Under the pieces are notes generated by a model. It worked only from the letters and a program-made list of their open reading frames with translations, was not told the DNA's origin and ran no database searches. From Oscillospiraceae bacterium (lineage in GTDB: Bacteria; Bacillota_A; Clostridia; Oscillospirales; Oscillospiraceae): a stretch of 10,052 bases of DNA. Position numbers and translations under genes: made by a program. Location of the stretch: assembly GCA_017540945.1 (NCBI GenBank), contig JAFYAB010000059.1, positions 1 through 10,052 of the forward strand, in the 5' to 3' direction. Positions 1-7,316 of the stretch are shown here, piece after piece (position 1 is the first letter of the stretch; every line of letters starts with the position of its first letter).

Positions 1-438
1 CTGCAGGGTGCCGAAGAAGTTGGCGTGCTCCTCGTCCAGCTTGGAGATATAGAACATAGCGGGCAGCTCCCGGTCGGCCAGAGCCTTCCAGCCCTTCTCG
101 GTGCCGACGGCGATGCCGGACTTGGCGGTCAGAACGATGACGCCGCTGTCGGCCACACGCAGGGACTGGACCACCTCGCCGGCGAAGTCAAAGTAGCCGG
201 GGTTGTCCAGAATGTTCAGCTTGGTCTTGTTGTATTCCACGGGGATCACGGAGGTCTTGATGGAATACTGTCTCTTCTTCTCCTCGTCGTCGAAGTCGGA
301 GACGGTGGTGCCGTCGGCACGCCTGCCCAGACGGGTGATCACCTTGGTATTGAACAGCATGCACTCGCACAGGGCGGACTTGCCGTCGCCGCCGTGACCC
401 AGCAGGGCGATGTTGCGGATATCCTTCGCAGTGTACAT
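1..438 (-). CDS. Elongation factor G-like translational GTPase (partial; N-terminal 146 residues)
   Basis: This is the amino-terminal part of the GTP-binding domain of an EF-G-like protein; the gene runs off the left edge. The frame is open from ATG 438, with AAAGGAGA at 448-455 as ribosome site. Visible G motifs are the P-loop GHGGDGKS (residues 14-21), DNPGY (78-82) in the place of DTPGH, and SKLD (132-135) in the place of NKxD. The segment VSDFDDEEKKRQYSIKTS (47-64) fits the switch I region of the EF-G-like (often called EF-G2-like) branch, in which Tyr usually replaces the catalytic His of DTPGH. It is therefore probably not the housekeeping fusA product but the paralogue whose role is poorly defined. 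Asn in DNPG and Ser in SKLD are further departures from canonical factors. It has its own promoter and lies downstream of the pseudo-ATPase gene on the same strand. Confidence 0.9.
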   Translation of the reverse strand, partial: MYTAKDIRNIALLGHGGDGKSALCECMLFNTKVITRLGRRADGTTVSDFDDEEKKRQYSIKTSVIPVEYNKTKLNILDNPGYFDFAGEVVQSLRVADSGVIVLTAKSGIAVGTEKGWKALADRELPAMFYISKLDEEHANFFGTLQ

Positions 439-496
439 TTATAAAATTCTCCTTTCACGCGGATGAAAACTCCAATTTCAGCCACAATTGGTACTT

Positions 497-525
497 ATTA
501 TATAGGAAGAAGCTCAAAAAGTCAA
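497..525 (-). promoter_or_regulatory. Sigma-A promoter of the EF-G-like gene
   Basis: On the minus strand, TTGACT (520-525) and TATAAT (497-502) are separated by exactly 17 nt. The predicted start near 490 gives a leader of about 50 nt before ATG 438. The -35 box is the last of three TTGAC copies spaced 14 bp apart. Confidence 0.85.
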
Positions 526-553
526 TTGGCAATTGTCAATTCTCAACGGTCAA
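521..553 (-). repeat. AT-rich TTGAC direct repeat, 14-bp period
   Basis: On the minus strand TTGAC occurs three times at exact 14-bp intervals (plus-strand GTCAA at 521, 535 and 549), with CAATTG palindromes between. The block fills the gap between the stop of the pseudo-ATPase gene and the EF-G-like promoter and supplies the -35 box. No GC-rich terminator hairpin is present here, so read-through from the upstream gene is possible. Confidence 0.6.
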
Positions 554-556
554 TTG

Positions 557-3500
557 CTAAAAATGCCGTCCCCAGGCGGTCAGCAGCAGGGTCGGGGCCA
601 ACCAGGCCGCAGCGTAGAGCAGCAGGTTTACAGCCGTTGCGGTCTCGGTAGCCGGCAGGGCGGCCAGAATGGCCATCAATCCCAGTCCCGCCAGGCCGCT
701 CAGCACCGTGAGGATGGCCGCGCCGAGGGTGGCGGAACGGAGCATCCGACCGCCGGCGGCTGCCTGGGCGAAGCCCGAGAAGCTGTCCTGGGCCAGGATG
801 GCGCCCTGGGCGCCGGATCGCTTCATCTCCGCCTCGGACAGACGGATCCGCTCCTTGGTGGAGGGGTAGTGGAAGGCACTGGTGGGGATGCCGAATTTGG
901 CCTTCAGGAAACCCGGGGTCCCCAGGAAGGTCCGGGTCACCAGGATGCCCTTGAAGTGGCGGTTGCCCGCGATGGCGGCCAGACCCTTGCGCAGGTTTTC
1001 CGGGGGAGCGTAGCGCACGGCGAAGACCGCGGCCAATTCTCCGTTCAGGGACATATAGACCGCCTGCTTCACCCGGGCGCCCCGGTCCATATGAACGCCC
1101 ATGCGCCGCATGAAGTCCAGGGAGCCCAGCAGCACCACGTCCTGCTGGATGCTGGCGCCGATGCCGCCGGAGTCGTAGAAGCGGAAGTTGTCCACCGTGT
1201 AGTGGCGGCCGTTGTGGGTCACCAGCAGATCCTCAAAGACCGGATCCAGGGCGCTTCCGGAGCTGCGGCAGGCCGCGGCTGCGTAGGCGATCACCCGATC
1301 GGGGTTCCCGTTGTAGACCTTAAAGCCGTTGAGGGTCAGAGAACCCGCGGGGAAGATGTCCTCGTCCCCGATCAGGATCGAGTGCTCCCCGCCAAATACC
1401 TCCGCGCCGTGATAGCCGCAGAGAGCGGCCTGGGCGCCGGAGAGCCGACCGGCCAGCAGACAGAAGAGCCGGGGGAAGGCCAGCAGACCCGTCACCGGAA
1501 CGCTGCCCAGGAAGACCAAGGCGCCGGTCCAGAGGAAGGAGCGCTTCAGCCAGATGCTGATCGCCAGGGTCAGGGCAAAGCCTACGCCCAGGGCGATGGG
1601 GGTATAGATCCGCAGCACCCGGTCGGTCAGATCCCGGGTCTCCAGCTTGGACATGAACTGATCCACGTCCGGCTCGGTGCGGATCAGACCGCGGCTGCCC
1701 TTGGTGATGTCCTGCACCTCGCTGACGCCCGCGGAAAGCTGCTCGGCCCGCAGGACCTTGACGGTGGTAATCAGGCCCAGGCCCCGGTCATAGCGCCCCC
1801 AGAGGGCGATCAGCAGCAGGGCGCCCACCACCACGGTGAAGGGCGGCCGCAGGGCTGAGGCGGCGGGGAAGCAGTCCAGGGCGGTGAAGAGGGTGGCGAC
1901 GCCGATCAGCAGCTCAGGCCGCAGCCCGTGTTCGTTCCGCCACTGGCGGAAGTAGAGCTTCCGATTCACCAGCACCATGGCAATCAGCAGGGCCAGCAGG
2001 ATATAGACCGTGGTGCCGCCGGAGAAGATTTCCGGCAGGAAGCTCCAATGCTGGGAGAGATACAGGGTAAAGAACAGGCTTAAAAGCGTAAACAGACCTG
2101 TGAGGATCAGATGAGAGCCGACGGCGTCCAGGGGCTTGGCGTAGATCCGATAGGCTTCTTCCGGATGGAGGATCGCCGGCTCATCTGGGATCGGTTCCGG
2201 CTCCTGCTGCGGGGCCGGACGGCGGAGCTTGGGGCTCTGGGAGGGCCGAACGTCGGCGGAGGGTACGGGAGCGGCGGCCTCGCGGGCCCGTTTGCGGGCC
2301 TCGTCGTTGGCGTTCCGTCCAGCTTCGCCCTTTGCCTCCGGGCGGTCGGATCGGGCCAGGATCAGGCCGTCGGGGTTTTCCCGCACGGTGGAGATGGTCT
2401 CCGCGGCGGGGGCCTTCTTCCGGCCCGGCTCCCGTTCCTTGACGGGAGGCTTCTGCTGGGGAGGCTTTGCATCCTCCATGGGGACCGCGGCAGCCAGGAA
2501 GTCCTCCAAAGTCAGGGCCTCGCCCTTGCCCTGGGCATTTCGGGCCCGGGTCCGCGGGGCGGCGGGCTGTGCCGCGGGCGAGGAGAGATCCATGGGGACG
2601 GTCTGCGCCGCCGTGTCCGTCGGAGCGGCGGTCTGTATCTCTGAAGCAGGGAGCTCCGCCGTGGGCGCGGGCGTCTCCGGTTCTACGCGGATCCCCAGCT
2701 CGGCCAGATACGCGTCCAGCTCCTGCATGCTTTGAATGGGGGGATGGGCCTGGGGCGGCGCGTCCGCGGCGTCTGCGGAGGGCTTGTCGGGAGTCTTCCC
2801 GGATGCCGGGGCGGGCGGTACGGCGACAGCCGTATCCGGCTTTGCGGCGGGCGCCTCGTGGGCGTCCGTTTCCGGCTCTGCCGCGGGCGGTTCCGCTCCC
2901 GCTTGGGCGGACTTGCTGGCCCGGACGTATTCTTCCCAGGTGGGAAGCTCCGCGTCCTTCGCCTGCCCGCCAAAGAGGGCCAGGGGATCCCAGTCTTCCG
3001 TTTCTTCGGCGGCAGGCTCCGCTGTCTCAGGCTGTGGGGCAGGCTCCGCGGTCACGTCCGCGGCCTCGGATACGGTAGGTGCTTCGGTGGCGGCAGGCTC
3101 CGCGGTCGCGTCCGCGGCCTCGGATACGGCGGGTGCTTCGATGGCGGCAGGCTCCGCGGTCGCGTTCGCGGCCTCGGACACGGCGGGTGCTTCGGTGGCG
3201 GCAGGCTCCGCTGGGACCTCTGCCGCGGCGGTTTCTGTAAGCGAATCGATCGGCCCGGACTCCGGGAAGGCCGGGGCAAGCTCGGAGTCTGAGAGCAGGG
3301 CGGCGACCTCGGGCTCCACGGAGATTTCAGCGAGGTCGGGGCCGGGCTCCTCGAGCGGCTCGTCCCCGTCCTCCTCCGGGACGGAGCGCAGACGGGCGGC
3401 AACGCCGCTCCACAGGTTCCGAAGCCAGCCGCGCTGTTTCTTGGGTCGGACGCGCAGCTCGGGCTCGGGCTCCAGCTCCGGCTCCGCTTCAGCTTCCGGC

Positions 3501-4900
3501 AGGACGCCGAACAGATCCTCCAGAGAGGGCAGGGAGCCGGTGGTATCCCGGGAGAGGGGCGTCAGCGGCGGGGGACCCTCGTCCTCCGGCGCACTGAACA
3601 GGGAGTGGGGGTCCCAGAGCTCCGGCGCGTGGGAGCTCTGGTCCGCGGGTTCCGCGGCGAGCTCGTCCCGCATCTCGGGCGGCAGCTCCAGGGAGGATGC
3701 CGCCGGGGCTTCTTCCGGCACAGGGCTGTCCGTGGGGGGCTCGGAGAGGGCCTCCCGGAACAGTTCGTCGAGGACTTGCGGGCGGGCCTCCGCGTCCGGC
3801 TCCGGGGCTTCATATTGAAGGGTCAGAGCAAAGGGCTTTCGGTCGGCAGCGGCTTGTTCCGAGGTCTCCGCCGCGAAGCCGCTTTCCTCCAGCTTGATCT
3901 TCAGCGCGGAAGGGGCGGCAGGCGCGGCCGCTTCCGTCTCCTGTGGGGGGAGCTGCAGAAGGATTGCTTCCGTTTCGCTGGGCGTGCTTTCCGGGGAGGG
4001 CGCGGGCTCCGCTGCGGGGAGCTCGGTTTCCGGCCCGGAGCCTTCCGTCGTCTCTGTCGGAAGTCCGGGCTCCGGCGCAGGCGCATCCCACTCCGACTCG
4101 TCTTCCGCGGGCGCGGTCGCCTGGCGGATCGTCGCCAGGAGGCCCTGCAGCCGACCGCGGAGCTTTCCCAGGCCGGAGGGCGGGGCCGGACGATGCTCCG
4201 GCGCCTTTGCCTCGGCGGCCTCGGGATCGGGCTCCGGTTCCGTCGGGAGCTCTGTCCTGGGGGCTGTCTCGACGGCTTCCCGCACCGTCTCCGGGGGCGG
4301 CGATTCTCTGAGCTTCCGGTCCGTCGGTTCGCCGTCCTCCGCCGCGCCCTCCGTCCCGATGGGCCCAAAGAGCTCCTCCAGGGTGGGATCCTTCTGGGGC
4401 GGGATGAAGGGCTTGTCATCAAAGGACGGAAGCACCGTCTTTGTCGGCTCCTGCAGCAGCTCCTCGGAGAGCCTCTTTGTGAGGGGCTCCGGCCGGGAAA
4501 CCCTGGTCTCCGACCGGGGATCCGGCTCCACGGCCGCCGGAGCCGCAGGCTCCGCAGCGGGAGACTCCGGCTCCGCCGTCAAAGGCTCCGGTTCCTCCGG
4601 GGGAGACTCCGGCTCCGCCGTCGAAGGCTCCGGTTCCTCCACGGGAGGCTCCGGCTCCTGAGCGGCAGGCCCTTCCGCGGGCTCCGACACGGCGGAGGCG
4701 GGGGAGCGCTCCGGCTCGGAAGGCTCCGGCTCCGTCCGGGGCGGCTGGGCGAAGAGCTCCTCTTCGCCCAGCTCCGTGCGGAACAGCTCGGCCAGATGCT
4801 TCGCAAAGTCCGCGGCGGACTGCTGCTCCAGATCGGGCTGCGGCACGGGGCGCGGCGTCTCCGGCTGCGTGATATTGAGTTTTTCCTTGCGCTTTTTCAT
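557..4900 (-). CDS. P1B-ATPase-like pseudoenzyme with a ~910-residue acidic, repeat-rich N-terminal tail
   Basis: The protein has 1447 residues from ATG 4900 (GGAG at 4912-4915). An in-frame GTG at 4912 would add four residues but has no ribosome site. Residues 1-910 are rich in Pro, Glu and Ala with no hydrophobic segment, so probably disordered; they contain tandem repeats and recurring LF motifs. Hydrophobic segments lie at about 930-948, 963-980, 997-1015, 1020-1035, 1101-1118, 1123-1150, 1390-1415 and 1422-1443. This is the 4+2+2 helix layout of heavy-metal P1B ATPases, with a short actuator-like loop (1036-1100) and a large P/N-like loop (1151-1389). The N-domain signature is still visible (GIG 1246-1248, VVLLGS 1255-1260). 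The key motifs are replaced: CPC by VPV (1134-1136), DKTGT by a stretch running from DED (1179-1181) to GSLTLNG, HP by DP (1219-1220), TGD by TRT (1322-1324) and GDGxND by AQDSFSG (1370-1376). It therefore probably cannot transport ions by phosphorylation and may act as a membrane scaffold or sensor. The function is unknown. Confidence 0.9.
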   Translation of the reverse strand: MKKRKEKLNITQPETPRPVPQPDLEQQSAADFAKHLAELFRTELGEEELFAQPPRTEPEPSEPERSPASAVSEPAEGPAAQEPEPPVEEPEPSTAEPESPPEEPEPLTAEPESPAAEPAAPAAVEPDPRSETRVSRPEPLTKRLSEELLQEPTKTVLPSFDDKPFIPPQKDPTLEELFGPIGTEGAAEDGEPTDRKLRESPPPETVREAVETAPRTELPTEPEPDPEAAEAKAPEHRPAPPSGLGKLRGRLQGLLATIRQATAPAEDESEWDAPAPEPGLPTETTEGSGPETELPAAEPAPSPESTPSETEAILLQLPPQETEAAAPAAPSALKIKLEESGFAAETSEQAAADRKPFALTLQYEAPEPDAEARPQVLDELFREALSEPPTDSPVPEEAPAASSLELPPEMRDELAAEPADQSSHAPELWDPHSLFSAPEDEGPPPLTPLSRDTTGSLPSLEDLFGVLPEAEAEPELEPEPELRVRPKKQRGWLRNLWSGVAARLRSVPEEDGDEPLEEPGPDLAEISVEPEVAALLSDSELAPAFPESGPIDSLTETAAAEVPAEPAATEAPAVSEAANATAEPAAIEAPAVSEAADATAEPAATEAPTVSEAADVTAEPAPQPETAEPAAEETEDWDPLALFGGQAKDAELPTWEEYVRASKSAQAGAEPPAAEPETDAHEAPAAKPDTAVAVPPAPASGKTPDKPSADAADAPPQAHPPIQSMQELDAYLAELGIRVEPETPAPTAELPASEIQTAAPTDTAAQTVPMDLSSPAAQPAAPRTRARNAQGKGEALTLEDFLAAAVPMEDAKPPQQKPPVKEREPGRKKAPAAETISTVRENPDGLILARSDRPEAKGEAGRNANDEARKRAREAAAPVPSADVRPSQSPKLRRPAPQQEPEPIPDEPAILHPEEAYRIYAKPLDAVGSHLILTGLFTLLSLFFTLYLSQHWSFLPEIFSGGTTVYILLALLIAMVLVNRKLYFRQWRNEHGLRPELLIGVATLFTALDCFPAASALRPPFTVVVGALLLIALWGRYDRGLGLITTVKVLRAEQLSAGVSEVQDITKGSRGLIRTEPDVDQFMSKLETRDLTDRVLRIYTPIALGVGFALTLAISIWLKRSFLWTGALVFLGSVPVTGLLAFPRLFCLLAGRLSGAQAALCGYHGAEVFGGEHSILIGDEDIFPAGSLTLNGFKVYNGNPDRVIAYAAAACRSSGSALDPVFEDLLVTHNGRHYTVDNFRFYDSGGIGASIQQDVVLLGSLDFMRRMGVHMDRGARVKQAVYMSLNGELAAVFAVRYAPPENLRKGLAAIAGNRHFKGILVTRTFLGTPGFLKAKFGIPTSAFHYPSTKERIRLSEAEMKRSGAQGAILAQDSFSGFAQAAAGGRMLRSATLGAAILTVLSGLAGLGLMAILAALPATETATAVNLLLYAAAWLAPTLLLTAWGRHF
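3038..3210 (-). repeat. In-frame 54-bp tandem repeat (about 3.2 copies) in the pseudo-ATPase tail
   Basis: Near-identical 54-bp units begin at 3063, 3117 and 3171, with a partial copy before the first. Each encodes 18 residues of the type AEPAATEAPAVSEAADAT. The copies differ by only a few bases, which suggests recent expansion by slippage or unequal exchange. Length is a multiple of three, so copy-number change would keep the frame. Confidence 0.85.
4559..4672 (-). repeat. In-frame 42-bp tandem repeat (about 2.7 copies) in the pseudo-ATPase tail
   Basis: Units start at 4559, 4601 and 4643 and encode 14-residue blocks of the type PPEEPEPLTAEPES. The third copy is diverged. Like the 54-bp array, it keeps frame and lies wholly in the acidic tail. 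Confidence 0.75.
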
Positions 4901-4986
4901 AGATAAACGCACTCCATACGATTGTCATTGCCCGTCCTGTCCGCAAAGACAGAGCGGGCGGCGGCTCCGGGCGGAGCCGTGCGGGT

Positions 4987-5790
4987 TCAGCGGCCGGAGG
5001 ACCGCTGGCGCAGGGCCTCGTAGAGCAGGATCGCGGCGGCGGCTGAGGCGTTGAGGGAGGAAATCCTCCCCTTCATTGGAATGCTCACCAGCACGTCGCA
5101 GCTTTCCCGCACCAGACGGCTCATGCCCTCGCCCTCGTTGCCGATGACGATGGCAGCGGGACCGGTGAGGTCCGTGCGGTAGAGGCCGCTGTCGGCGTCG
5201 GCGGCGGTGCCGTAGACCCAGACGCCCTTTTCCTTCAGCTCGCGGATGGTGTTGGCGATGTTGCTGACCCGGGCTACGGGCAGGTATTCCAACGCTCCGG
5301 CGGAGGTCTTGGACACCACGGCTGTCAGACCCACGCTGCGCCGCTTGGGGATGATGAGACCGTGGGCGCCGGCGCACTCGGCGGTGCGGAGGATGGCGCC
5401 CAGGTTGTGGGGATCGGAGAGCTCGTCGCAGATCACGATCAGCGGGGCCTCGCCCCGTTCGGCTGCCAGGGCCAGAATATCATCCACGGAGGCGTACGCA
5501 TGGGCGGCCACGGCGGCGATGACGCCCTGGTGGGCCCCGGTGGGGCTCATCTGGTCCAGCTTCCGCCGGTCGGTGGGGACCACCACGGCGCCCGCTTCCT
5601 TCGCCAGGGCCGCCAGACGGGCCAGGGAGCGATCGGTGCTGCCCTCGGCCACGTAGAGCTTGTCGATGGTCCGGCCGCTCTTCAGGGCCTCCGTCAGGGC
5701 GTTGCGGCCCTCGATCAGGCCCTCCGCCAGCTCCTCGGGCCGCTCCGTGCCGAATTTGCCTCTCTTTTGATCAAAGCTTTCGTTTTTCAT
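4987..5790 (-). CDS. rlmB: 23S rRNA (guanosine-2'-O-)-methyltransferase RlmB, SpoU/TrmH family
   Basis: The predicted enzyme transfers methyl from S-adenosylmethionine to the 2'-O of a conserved guanosine in 23S rRNA (G2251 in E. coli numbering). From ATG 5790 it has 267 residues, a normal RlmB length. An N-terminal substrate-binding domain (about 23-98, starting LIEGRNALTEAL) precedes the SPOUT domain. The three SpoU motifs are clear: DPHNLGAILRTA (126-137, with Asn129 and Arg135), IVIGNEGEGM (214-223, with Glu220) and IPMKGRISSLNAS (237-249, with Asn247). These form the knotted cofactor pocket. The start is uncertain: an in-frame GTG at 5802 gives 271 residues, and neither has a strong ribosome site (a weak GAGAAAG lies upstream). 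A consensus promoter lies just upstream, and the pseudo-ATPase gene follows after 86 nt, so both are probably transcribed together. Confidence 0.95.
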   Translation of the reverse strand: MKNESFDQKRGKFGTERPEELAEGLIEGRNALTEALKSGRTIDKLYVAEGSTDRSLARLAALAKEAGAVVVPTDRRKLDQMSPTGAHQGVIAAVAAHAYASVDDILALAAERGEAPLIVICDELSDPHNLGAILRTAECAGAHGLIIPKRRSVGLTAVVSKTSAGALEYLPVARVSNIANTIRELKEKGVWVYGTAADADSGLYRTDLTGPAAIVIGNEGEGMSRLVRESCDVLVSIPMKGRISSLNASAAAAILLYEALRQRSSGR

Positions 5791-5824
5791 GCTGATAGAC
5801 ACACTTTCTCACAATATCCCACAT

Positions 5825-5853
5825 ATTATAACAGAAAAGCGGAGAAAGTACAA
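5825..5853 (-). promoter_or_regulatory. Sigma-A promoter of rlmB and the pseudo-ATPase gene
   Basis: On the minus strand TTGTAC (5848-5853), a 17-nt spacer and a perfect TATAAT (5825-5830) are present. The predicted start near 5818 leaves a leader of about 28 nt to ATG 5790. No comparable promoter is seen in the rlmB/pseudo-ATPase gap. Confidence 0.85.
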
Positions 5854-5937
5854 GAAGAAACTGCGTTTTTTCTTGAAAATGCCGGCCGCTTATGGGAATT
5901 TCGCTGCAAACAAGACAAAACGGGGAGGACAACGACG

Positions 5938-6057
5938 ATGAATCCCTGCCACACAGGGTTTCCTGCGCCAATCCTCCTGCTTGCCCTGCTGACGATGTGG
6001 AATCAAGCAAACAATAAAGCAGAGCGGGAGCCGGACTCCCGCTCTGCTTTTGCATGA
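5938..6057 (+). CDS. Possible 39-residue hydrophobic small protein
   Basis: A short frame begins MNPCHTGFPAPILLLALLTM and ends at TGA 6055-6057. It has a good ribosome site (GGGGAGG ending at 5928, 9 nt before ATG). Residues 8-21 are a hydrophobic stretch long enough for a short membrane segment, followed by a charged tail. Against it, the last third of the frame coincides with the YibE/F terminator hairpin, whose T-run would end a plus-strand transcript just before the stop codon, and no good plus-strand promoter is visible. It could be a real small membrane protein or chance. Confidence 0.3.
   Translation: MNPCHTGFPAPILLLALLTMWNQANNKAEREPDSRSAFA
6016..6050 (-). terminator. Intrinsic terminator of the YibE/F gene (possibly bidirectional)
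   Basis: A perfect 15-bp stem (6016-6030 pairing with 6036-6050) closes a 5-nt loop. On the minus strand it lies 27 nt past the YibE/F stop and is followed by TTTATTGTTTG. On the plus strand it ends in TTTT, so it could act both ways. Confidence 0.85.
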
Positions 6058-6076
6058 ACCGGCGCAAGAACACCGC

Positions 6077-7288
6077 TTATTGTTTTCCGCGTCCGTATAG
6101 CGCCGCGGCGATCAATGCCGTCAGGGGGACCGCCAGGATCACACCGATGGAGCTGGACACGGCGGCGATCAGCTCCACGGAGAAATAGGTGGAGCACAGG
6201 AGCATCCGCCAGGTGGGGCCCTGGGCCCAAAGACGAATCACCGTCACCAGGCTGGTGCCCACGAAGGCCAGAATCAGGGTATTGGTCATGGTGCCCACCA
6301 TATCCCGGCCGATGTTCATGCCCGAGCGCCAGAGGGCGCCGCGGCGCATCTCCGGATTGACCCGCTTCAGCTCCGCTGCGGCGGAGGACAGGCTCATGGC
6401 CACGTCCATCACCGCGCCCAGGGAGGCGATCAGGATCCCGGCGGTGAGAATGCCGTGGACCCGGACGGGATAGCCGCGGGTCTGGAGGTTCACCAGCTCC
6501 GCGATCTCCCCGTTTACGTCATAGAGCCCAAAGCTGGTGACGCGGCAGATCCGCTGGGCCAGGGCGCCAAAGAGCGCCGCCAGGCCCACGCCTGCCAGAG
6601 TGGCCAGCACGGCGCAGAGGGTCTTCCTGGAGCAGCCGCTCAGGATCACGAAGCTCATGACGCTTACCAGAGCGCAGAGTCCCAGGGCCAGCCACACCGG
6701 GTCCGCGCCCTTCATCCAAAGGGGGCAGAAAATCCAGATCAGGGCCACTACGGTCACCGCCAGACCCAGCAGGGATTTCAGACCCGTTCTGCCGCCCACC
6801 AGCAGCACCGCCAGGACAAAAAGGCCCATCACCAACAGCACAGCGGGAATCCGGTCGTATTGGAAGTAGCTGATTGTCTGCAGCTCGCCGCTGTCCTCAT
6901 CCCGGATCTGGAGCACCGTGATCCGGTCGCCCGCCGCCAGCTTCGGTCCTACGAAGTAGCCGATCATGTAGTAGAGCTCCCGGGTCGTGCCCGCGAAGAC
7001 GCCGGAAGTCAAACGGACCAGGGCCCGCTGGTTGCCCTTTTCCACGCCGTCGGGGGAATTGAGGTCGGGCTCCACGCTGTCGTAGGAGATGTTGAGCACC
7101 TCCGCCTGCTCCACGGTCACGAACTCGCTCTGCAGCCGGGAGGGATTGTAGATCTCGCCCTCCCGGGCGCTCAGGAACAGATACAGAAGGATCGCGCTGC
7201 AAACCAGCAGAATCAGAGCCGGCGGCAGCCAGGCGGGCAGACGTCTTTTTCGTTCCGGGGCTGACGCTTCGGTCGTGTTTTTTTTCAT
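6077..7288 (-). CDS. YibE/F-family integral membrane protein
   Basis: The protein has 403 residues. ATG 7288 is chosen because GGAGGTGG (7293-7300) and a strong promoter lie directly upstream. A longer open frame reaching 7471 would have to begin upstream of that promoter, so it was not used. Layout: a basic N terminus (PERKRRLP), one membrane anchor (about 20-40), an extracytoplasmic region of about 105 residues rich in beta-like segments (42-146), then about seven hydrophobic segments (near 147-165, 171-190, 198-217, 222-241, 280-300, 336-353 and 370-395). The segment GAVMDVAMSLSSA (291-303) and GRDMVGTMTNTLILAFVG (327-344) are the hallmarks of the YibE/F family. That family is widespread in Firmicutes, has no established biochemical function, and is sometimes presumed to be a transporter. 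It is a single-gene unit with its own promoter and terminator. Confidence 0.93.
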   Translation of the reverse strand: MKKNTTEASAPERKRRLPAWLPPALILLVCSAILLYLFLSAREGEIYNPSRLQSEFVTVEQAEVLNISYDSVEPDLNSPDGVEKGNQRALVRLTSGVFAGTTRELYYMIGYFVGPKLAAGDRITVLQIRDEDSGELQTISYFQYDRIPAVLLVMGLFVLAVLLVGGRTGLKSLLGLAVTVVALIWIFCPLWMKGADPVWLALGLCALVSVMSFVILSGCSRKTLCAVLATLAGVGLAALFGALAQRICRVTSFGLYDVNGEIAELVNLQTRGYPVRVHGILTAGILIASLGAVMDVAMSLSSAAAELKRVNPEMRRGALWRSGMNIGRDMVGTMTNTLILAFVGTSLVTVIRLWAQGPTWRMLLCSTYFSVELIAAVSSSIGVILAVPLTALIAAALYGRGKQ

Positions 7289-7316
7289 AGGGCCACCTCC
7301 GCTTGCTTTTTTCTTC

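Noticed and set aside
533..1858. Long plus-strand frame of 441 codons opposite the pseudo-ATPase membrane domain
   Set aside because: It is antisense to a frame with clear membrane segments, has Gln/Gly/His-rich composition typical of GC-rich shadows, and has no promoter of its own.
3605..4906. Plus-strand frame of 433 codons, and a similar one at 2736-3818, opposite the acidic tail
   Set aside because: Arg/Gly/Leu-rich or Ser/Gly-rich low complexity is the mirror of Glu/Pro/Ala codons. No start site support or family pattern was found.
4962..4979. Perfect 8-bp inverted repeat CGGCTCCG/CGGAGCCG downstream of rlmB
   Set aside because: The loop is too tight and no T-run follows on the minus strand, so it is not called a terminator.
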